A stretch of 64,000 bases of DNA from Amycolatopsis rifamycinica (lineage in GTDB: Bacteria; Actinomycetota; Actinomycetes; Mycobacteriales; Pseudonocardiaceae), in the NCBI RefSeq assembly GCF_000695625.1, contig NZ_JMQI01000079.1:186001-250000 (forward strand). The letters run 5' to 3'. The notes under the pieces are model-generated. The model was not told the origin of the DNA. It saw nothing but the letters and a program-made list of their open reading frames with translations, and did not search any database. The position numbers and the translations under genes were made by a program. Positions 59,069 to 64,000 of this stretch are shown here, piece by piece. Every line of letters starts with the position of its first letter. Position 1 is the first letter of the stretch.

Positions 59069-60391
59069 TCAACGAGGGCTGCGGGGCGAGGTTACGGCTT
59101 TCGGCATGGCGATCCTGGCGGCCCGGATTTCCGTGATCAGCCGGGTTTTCCGCCGGTGGTTTTCCACCAGCGCGGCCAGGTGAGCGGTGAATTCGTCGGG
59201 CGTCCCGGCACGCTTGTGCAGGGTGCGCAACAGCTTCAGCCGGCGAGCGGCCTCCTGGTAGGCCTGCGGGTCTTTGCGTTCGATGAGCTCGTCGACGTGT
59301 TCGCGGAAGACGGGGATCGTCTCGGCCGGGTGCTCGGCCGCGCGCTGCTCGGCCAGTTCGAGCCTGAGCTCCGCGGACGCGCCGAACCGGACACCGGCCC
59401 GCCAGGCTTCGTCGGGACGGCCGTCGTCGAGCAGGACGCGGACGAGCTCGTCGGCCTGCTCGGTGCCCTCGGCGGCCCGCTCGCGCAGGCGAGCGAGCGC
59501 TTCCCGGCGCTGGACCGTCCACTTCCCGTCGGCCGTCGCGGCCCCGCGGAGGGCGGCGTACGTCTCGCGGCCCGGGTTGGCGTCGAAGTCCTTGCGGCGA
59601 CGAGAGGTCTCGTCTTCGGCCGGCGGCTGCTTGTCGTGCGTGAGCGCGCGGGCGGCGTGCGCGATGGCCTCGCTGTGCCGTCCCGCCGCCCGCAGCACCC
59701 GGACGATCTTGAGGCTGACGTCCACGCGCGGCGGCTTGGCCGACAGGATCGCCACCAGCTCGTCGACGTCGCCGAGCACCTCGGCCAGCTGCTCCCGCAG
59801 CCGTTCGGCCACATCGCGGCGGTGTCCCGGCCCGCTCGCCGCGAGTACGTCGTCTACTGTGGACTTGATCCGCTTGAGCCCCGGCTCGCCCAGCGCGGCC
59901 GCGAACTCGGCGAGGTCGATCACCGGGCGGCCGGGGCCGTCGAACTCGACCTCGAGGATCCAGTCGGCCAGCTTCTCCGGGTCCGGCGGCCGGGCGGCGC
60001 ACGCGCGGGCGTACAGCTCGACGGCCCGGTCCAGCCGTTCGGCCAGGTCACCGGTGTGGTCTCCGGACTGCTCCAGCACCTCGCCGATGTCGTCGACCGT
60101 GCGCCGGGCCAGCGGGGCCAGGTCGGCGCGGCTGCCGGCGTCGAGCATCCGCTGCAGCGTGTCGAGGACCGCGCCGATCTTGGCGGTGTACTCGACGTTC
60201 CCGTCGGTCACCGCGGTGTCCAGCAGCCGGTGCGCCTCGCTGACGTCCCCGGACTGGGTGGCGGCGCGGAGTTCGAGGGAATGCCGCAGTTCCGGGTCGC
60301 GCTCGGCTTGGGCGTACAGCAGGTCCGCCAGCGTCTCCGCGTCCAAACTGCGCAGGTAGGGGCGAAGATCCGAGAGGGGACTCACGCGCAC
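59069..60391 (-). CDS. Helical-repeat hypothetical protein (DUF6880-like)
   Basis: A 440-aa soluble protein rich in Arg, Ala, Glu and Asp, predicted all-helical, with TPR/HEAT-like pairs (LSKPP-like LSAKPPRVDVSLKIVRVLRA, HSEAIAHAARALTHDK, ETIPVFREHVDELIERKDPQ). The N-terminal segment LRPYLRSLDAETLADLLYAQAERDPELRHSLELRA (key part DAETLADLLYAQAERD) is like the C-terminal region of SWIM-zinc-finger-associated proteins, but no SWIM motif is present. Function unknown. Confidence 0.68.
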   Translation of the reverse strand: MRVSPLSDLRPYLRSLDAETLADLLYAQAERDPELRHSLELRAATQSGDVSEAHRLLDTAVTDGNVEYTAKIGAVLDTLQRMLDAGSRADLAPLARRTVDDIGEVLEQSGDHTGDLAERLDRAVELYARACAARPPDPEKLADWILEVEFDGPGRPVIDLAEFAAALGEPGLKRIKSTVDDVLAASGPGHRRDVAERLREQLAEVLGDVDELVAILSAKPPRVDVSLKIVRVLRAAGRHSEAIAHAARALTHDKQPPAEDETSRRRKDFDANPGRETYAALRGAATADGKWTVQRREALARLRERAAEGTEQADELVRVLLDDGRPDEAWRAGVRFGASAELRLELAEQRAAEHPAETIPVFREHVDELIERKDPQAYQEAARRLKLLRTLHKRAGTPDEFTAHLAALVENHRRKTRLITEIRAARIAMPKAVTSPRSPR

Positions 60392-60473
60392 CAGTCTGCC
60401 TGACGGCCGCAGACGCGCGTGTGGGCCAACCGCGTGCTCTTTTCGGAGTAATCCGTGACGCTGCGTGAGAGGC

Positions 60474-61394
60474 TCATCGACGGCGCAGGTCGTCGAACAC
60501 GGCTTTCAGCGGCCACGGGTCCGGCAGTCCCGGTCGTCGTGACCGTGCGTGGCGGGGTCGCGGGATGGCCGCGTGGACGGTCGGCACCATGATCGGGACG
60601 ACCGGCACCGGTACCCGCGCGACCAGCCGCCGGACCACCACCAGCAGGAGCCCGGCGAACAACAGCAGCGCCGTCCCCGCCGCGAGGGCGCCGGCGAGGG
60701 TGCGGCGGCCGTCGTCGAGCGTCAGCTGCACGGCGTACTGGCTCTGCTGCGTGTACAGCAGGCCCAGCCGGGCGGACACGGAATAGGCGGCACTGCGCCA
60801 GGTGTGCTCGGCGACCGGAAGCGGTTCGCCCGCGGTGAAAGCGTTCTCGGCGGCGGTGAGCCTGCTCCATTCGGCGCTGCGCGTGAGCGATTCGTACGCC
60901 ATCCGGCCACTCTCGGTGAGCTGCGGGACGACCCGGGCCAGATCGGCGCGGTAGGAGGCGACGGCGGAGGTGAACGCCCCCCGCGTCACGTTGTCCAGCC
61001 CGGCCAGGGCGAGGGAATCGGAGCGATCCATGCCTTCGGCGACGGAAAGCAGCTCGACGGCGGTGGTCTGCTGGTAGGCGGACTCGGCGTCCGGGGCGTG
61101 GCGGGCGTAGTCGCGCAGGCCGGCGATGGCGGACTCGATCCGCTGGGTGTACGTCGAGTAGGCGGCGCCGCGCTGCTCTGGCGCGGCCATCGCCGCGCTC
61201 CGCTCGCCCTGCAACGCGACGACCGCGCGGGCCGTCCGGTCCGCGGCGGCCGCCGTCTCCACGGCCGTGTCCCGCGTCCGAACCGCTTGGTGGATCAGGA
61301 GAACCGCGATCACGACAGCCACGGCGACGAGCGCGCCGCCGGGGATGAACGCGATGCCCAGCATGCGGCCGCGGACGGATCGCAGGTACTTCAA
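60474..61394 (-). CDS. Nitrate-sensor (NIT)-like membrane protein without a kinase
   Basis: A 306-aa protein built like the N-terminal half of the actinobacterial NIT-domain histidine kinases: basic start (MKYLRSVRGRMLGIAFIPGG), helix 1 (~14-35), a helical periplasmic region (LQGERSAAMAAPEQRGAAYS, which matches the QxERxxA motif of NIT domains), helix 2 (~243-263), then only ~40 basic residues. The HAMP, HisKA and ATPase domains are absent; no adjacent gene supplies them. It may be a stand-alone sensor or a truncated relic. Confidence 0.72.
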   Translation of the reverse strand: MKYLRSVRGRMLGIAFIPGGALVAVAVVIAVLLIHQAVRTRDTAVETAAAADRTARAVVALQGERSAAMAAPEQRGAAYSTYTQRIESAIAGLRDYARHAPDAESAYQQTTAVELLSVAEGMDRSDSLALAGLDNVTRGAFTSAVASYRADLARVVPQLTESGRMAYESLTRSAEWSRLTAAENAFTAGEPLPVAEHTWRSAAYSVSARLGLLYTQQSQYAVQLTLDDGRRTLAGALAAGTALLLFAGLLLVVVRRLVARVPVPVVPIMVPTVHAAIPRPRHARSRRPGLPDPWPLKAVFDDLRRR

Positions 61395-61528
61395 GACGTT
61401 CCCTTCCCAGCCTTGGTCCCCGCAAGTATCCCGACGAAGTTCAACCTATTGAGTGAGAGATTTACCGGTCAACGCCCATCCGCCATACGGCTGTTAGCGC
61501 AGGGTGACCACCGGGGAGAATCGCGCCC

Positions 61529-61846
61529 GTGACTTTCGACGACGTGACCCAGCGGCTACGCGGCTTCGCGGCGGCCCGCGCCTGGGAGCCGTACCACACC
61601 CCGAAGAACCTCGTGATGGCGCTTTCCGGCGAGGTCGGCGAGCTGACCTCGCTGTTCCAGTGGCTCACGCCGGAGGAGTCCGACGCGTGGCGCGAGGACC
61701 CGGCGCTGGCGGAAAAGGTGCTCGACGAGATCGCGGACGTCACGCTGTACCTGCTGCAGCTGGCCGACCGCCTCGGCGTCGACCTGGCCGCCGCGGCCCA
61801 CGCGAAGATCGACCGCAACGAGGTCCGCTTCCCACCGCCGTCCTAG
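61529..61846 (+). CDS. MazG-like nucleotide pyrophosphohydrolase
   Basis: A 105-aa all-helical dCTPase/RS21-C6-type MazG-fold enzyme that hydrolyses non-canonical or surplus dNTPs. The catalytic acidic motif is GEVGELTSLFQWLT (ExxE) followed by DEIADVTLYLLQLAD (ExxD). Length matches the single-domain family. GTG start. Its stop region overlaps the convergent DUF3024 gene by 4 nt. Confidence 0.9.
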   Translation: MTFDDVTQRLRGFAAARAWEPYHTPKNLVMALSGEVGELTSLFQWLTPEESDAWREDPALAEKVLDEIADVTLYLLQLADRLGVDLAAAAHAKIDRNEVRFPPPS

Positions 61847-62169
61847 CCCCAGAACACCCCGCCGGGGTTGCGGTCGATCTCGGCGAGCAGCGCGGGCGGC
61901 GTGCTGGCGACCGGCGCGTCCGGGTAGCTCAGCCACCGCCCGTCGCGGCCGGCCCGCCACACCGACCAGATGCCGAACTCGTCGAACCGCAGCTGCGCGA
62001 TCTCCTGCTCGCTCCAGTCGGGCCCGGTCTGCGGCGCACGGCGTTCGACGATGGTGACCGCGCGGCCCCGGATCCGGCACTCGACCCGGACCCGGTCCTG
62101 GAGGTGTTCGGGGACGCGCTGCGCGCACCACCGTTCGATCTGCCGCAGCGCGAGCTCCGGAATTGCCAT
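61843..62169 (-). CDS. DUF3024 protein
   Basis: A 108-aa small protein of the DUF3024 family: IERWCAQRVPEHLQDRVRVEC at the start, VTIVERRAPQ in the middle and IAQLRFDEFGIWSVWRAGRDGRWLSY later. Widespread in actinobacteria; no activity known. Convergent with the MazG-like gene. Confidence 0.82.
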   Translation of the reverse strand: MAIPELALRQIERWCAQRVPEHLQDRVRVECRIRGRAVTIVERRAPQTGPDWSEQEIAQLRFDEFGIWSVWRAGRDGRWLSYPDAPVASTPPALLAEIDRNPGGVFWG

Positions 62170-62223
62170 GAGTCCAGTGAACCGGACCGGCTCAGCCGGC
62201 GCGCAGGTGGGCGCGCACGGGGG

Positions 62224-63612
62224 CTAGCGCGGCGCGGGCTCGGCGAGCCACCACCCACCGAGCAGCGCCCCCACCCCGAACACGGCGAAGAAGATCCCGG
62301 CGGCCGGCGGCGTCCCCCCGAACATGGCGAGCACGACGATGAACATCAGCAGCAGCCCGATCCCCATCAGGATCCGCCCGCCGACGAGCTTGGACGTCGC
62401 GGCGGGCGCCACGGCCGGCCGCGCGGGCGGCGGCGGCTCGAAGCCGAGGGCCACCGGAGCGGCCTCGACGTCGAGCAGGACGGCGCCCAGTTCGGCGGCC
62501 CGCGTCAGCCGGGGCTCGTTCGCGGGCACGGTCTCGTCGACGACGAGGTGGGTGACGCTCGCGGTCAGCTTCTTGGCCAGCTGGACACCCTCGCCGAGGA
62601 CACGGGCCCGCAGCCGGTCCGCCGCCACGGTGGTGCCGAGCACCAGCACCCGGACCGGTTTCCCGCCCGCGGCCGGCCGCAGGTCACCGGCGTCGGCGAC
62701 GCCGAGTGCGGTCGCCACCTGCCGCAGCTCGCGCGCTTCCGCCGTGGTCACCACGCCGTCCCGTTCCGCGATTTCCCGCACCGCGCCGACGAACCGCCGG
62801 TGCGTCGAACGCACCCGGTCCGCGGACCACCCGGCCTCGGCCGCCAGCGCGGCCAAGGCCGCCACCTCGGCCGGCGCGAGGTGCTGGTCGGCGACGACTT
62901 CCGCGAGCAGGTCCAGGTAGGCGTCGCCGCCCGGGCCGGTCACCACGCGCTCGGCGGCCTCGGCCATCCACCCCGGCTCGGCCGGCTCCGGTTCCGCACG
63001 CGGGTGCAGCGGACCGGCGGCGAACCGCGGCAGCGCCGGGAGGGCCGGCGGGGTCGCGAAGGTGAGGCCGTGCCGCCCGAACAGGGCGACGACCAGCTGC
63101 GCGACCGTCCGCGCGCCGGACAAGGCCGAGAGCCCGGGCCGCGCCGGCACGCCGAGGGCGTGCGCCACGGTGGCGAGCCGGTAGTTGGGCAGCGGGACGG
63201 CCGTCCGCGCGGCCTCCAGGGTGTCCACCCCCGGCAGCACCGGCACGCCGGTGCCGAGCCGCGCGACCTCCTCCTCCAGGAAGGCGGCGACGAACGGCAG
63301 GTCGTGGGCCACGACGACACTGCCGCGGCAGAAGTTCAGCAGCGAGCCCAGCACGGCGCCGAACGACGGCGCGCCGTCGAGCTCGCCGCGCGTGATGCCG
63401 TGCACGAGCGCTGGGCCGGGCGGCACCCCGGGTCCGGGGTCCACCCGCGTCGTCAGCTCGCCGACGACCGCACCGGTGGCGTCGACGCGGACCGCGGCCA
63501 GCTCCACGACGTGGCCCGGGCGCAGGCCCGTGGTCCGGATGTCCAGTGCGGTGAAGCCGAGGCCGTGGGCGGGGTGGCCGCCGTCGCCGCGCAGCGGGAG
63601 GGATTCGATCAC
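62224..63612 (-). CDS. Degenerate DEDDh exonuclease-TerB-like-BRCT fusion with C-terminal membrane helices
   Basis: A 462-aa protein from the GTG at 63612. Residues ~18-185 align with DnaQ-type exonucleases, but the catalytic acids are missing: motif I is TALDIRTTGL (DxR where DxE is expected), motif II is VAHDLPFVAAFL (no Asp after Phe), motif III is LSALSGARTVAQL (no His or Asp). A helical TerB-like region (~230-305), a BRCT-like domain (KPVRVLVLGTTVAADRLRAR, SVTHLVVDETVPANEP) and two hydrophobic segments at the C-terminus follow. It probably binds rather than cuts nucleic acid, and is membrane-tethered. Confidence 0.78.
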   Translation of the reverse strand: MIESLPLRGDGGHPAHGLGFTALDIRTTGLRPGHVVELAAVRVDATGAVVGELTTRVDPGPGVPPGPALVHGITRGELDGAPSFGAVLGSLLNFCRGSVVVAHDLPFVAAFLEEEVARLGTGVPVLPGVDTLEAARTAVPLPNYRLATVAHALGVPARPGLSALSGARTVAQLVVALFGRHGLTFATPPALPALPRFAAGPLHPRAEPEPAEPGWMAEAAERVVTGPGGDAYLDLLAEVVADQHLAPAEVAALAALAAEAGWSADRVRSTHRRFVGAVREIAERDGVVTTAEARELRQVATALGVADAGDLRPAAGGKPVRVLVLGTTVAADRLRARVLGEGVQLAKKLTASVTHLVVDETVPANEPRLTRAAELGAVLLDVEAAPVALGFEPPPPARPAVAPAATSKLVGGRILMGIGLLLMFIVVLAMFGGTPPAAGIFFAVFGVGALLGGWWLAEPAPR

Positions 63613-63803
63613 GTCCGCAGGTCGTTTTCCGATCGGCCGTTGTGACAGCTTTTCGGCGCGCCCGCCCGGTTCGTGACGTGATCGTGACGGCGAAATTCCG
63701 CCGGATAACGAATGGTGGCCGATCACGAGCAGCCGCGTAACGAGGACAGGAGATTTCCCGAGTACACCGTCAGCACGTCGCTCGAGGAACGAGGAAATCC
63801 CGC
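63613..63803. promoter_or_regulatory. Divergent intergenic region at the right end
   Basis: A 191-nt gap between two divergent starts, with an AT-richer part at 63685-63735 (TGACGTGATCGTGACGGCG nearby). Promoters for both genes are expected here; no gene is seen. Confidence 0.45.
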
Positions 63804-64000
63804 ATGCAGGCGAAGAAGCGCTTTCCGAACTGGCTGAAGATCGTCCTGGCCGCGTTCGCGGTCCTGTTCGTGCTCGGCGCGATCTTCGGCGAAGCGCCCC
63901 AGCCGAAGCCCGCGGCCACCGCCGCCCCGGCGTCCTCGACACCCCCGCTCACCAGCGCGAGCGTGACCCCGACGCCGACGCCGGTGGCCGTCACCTACAC
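63804..64000 (+). CDS. Membrane-anchored secreted protein, 5' part
   Basis: The first ~65 residues of a protein running off the right edge. MQAKKRFPNWLKIVLAAFAV opens a signal anchor (hydrophobic to ~27), then an Ala/Pro/Ser/Thr-rich linker with repeated TP. ATG at 63804 follows GAGGAAAT. This looks like the start of an exported small-domain protein; the functional part is outside the window. Confidence 0.7.
   Translation, partial: MQAKKRFPNWLKIVLAAFAVLFVLGAIFGEAPQPKPAATAAPASSTPPLTSASVTPTPTPVAVTY

Noticed and set aside
1..64000. CRISPR array, prophage, IS element or transposase
   Set aside because: No spaced direct repeats of array type, no transposase, integrase or phage structural motif was found; the inverted repeat at 45980 is the only element-like sequence and has no coding capacity.

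Overview
The window is about 70% GC, with densely packed, often overlapping genes and GTG starts. It carries the galactofuran/arabinan wall genes of the arabinogalactan-making actinobacteria: glfT2, gtrA, dprE1, dprE2, ubiA, a DPPR-phosphatase-like PAP2 gene and glf. No mycolate genes (pks13, fadD32, fbp) accompany them. With the DUF397/DUF5753 regulator pair and the DUF3558 lipoprotein, this points to a Pseudonocardiales member, most likely Amycolatopsis or a close relative. That assignment is inferred from gene content, not from a marker gene. No rRNA, tRNA, CRISPR array, insertion sequence or prophage was seen, and no gene-free stretch exceeds 300 bases.

Layout. 1-10.3 kb: arabinogalactan precursor locus. 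glfT2 runs off the left edge; gtrA and dprE1-dprE2 diverge from one short promoter region; an AftB-like membrane glycosyltransferase, ubiA, PAP2 phosphatase and glf lie on the minus strand. 10.3-20.2 kb: four more large polytopic proteins of probable GT-C type (two paralogues on the plus strand, an overlapping pair on the minus strand), with a HAD phosphatase, a PlsC acyltransferase and a flavin-dependent oxidoreductase. 20.3-28.9 kb: the most unusual part. A seven-gene minus-strand operon (hexapeptide acyltransferase, ACP, ketoreductase, AMP-ligase, LuxE-like synthetase, LuxC-like reductase, flippase-like membrane protein) diverges from a DegT aminotransferase and a Gfo/Idh/MocA oxidoreductase. 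Together they look like a pathway that makes an amino sugar, builds or modifies an acyl group on a dedicated carrier protein and joins the two. 28.9-32.8 kb: a Tat-exported M28 peptidase, a sigma factor with its likely anti-sigma partner, and small genes. 32.8-36.7 kb: a second sugar operon (DegT aminotransferase, epimerase, GT4 glycosyltransferase, hexapeptide acetyltransferase), divergent from an AfsR-type regulator.

36.9-64 kb: mostly housekeeping and conserved actinobacterial genes (XRE/DUF397 pair, lhgO, serS, class III aminotransferase, septum-formation protein with a zincin, histidine phosphatase, pheA, macro domain, coaA, MazG-like, DUF3024). It also holds an operon resembling the enterobacterial ygiB-ygiC-yjfL set, a degenerate DEDDh-exonuclease/BRCT/membrane fusion, and a nitrate-sensor-like protein with no kinase. 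From memory, the order HAD-PlsC and later serS, septum protein, zincin, histidine phosphatase, pheA follows the Mycobacterium tuberculosis Rv3813c-Rv3838c backbone. On that view, 15-43 kb is largely a surface-glycan and accessory region set into a conserved backbone.

Non-coding structure of note: an imperfect inverted repeat with 54-nt arms at 45980-46119, two inverted consensus DnaA-box sequences at 20230-20260, and a pair of 18-bp palindromes at 7368-7418 inside a coding region.
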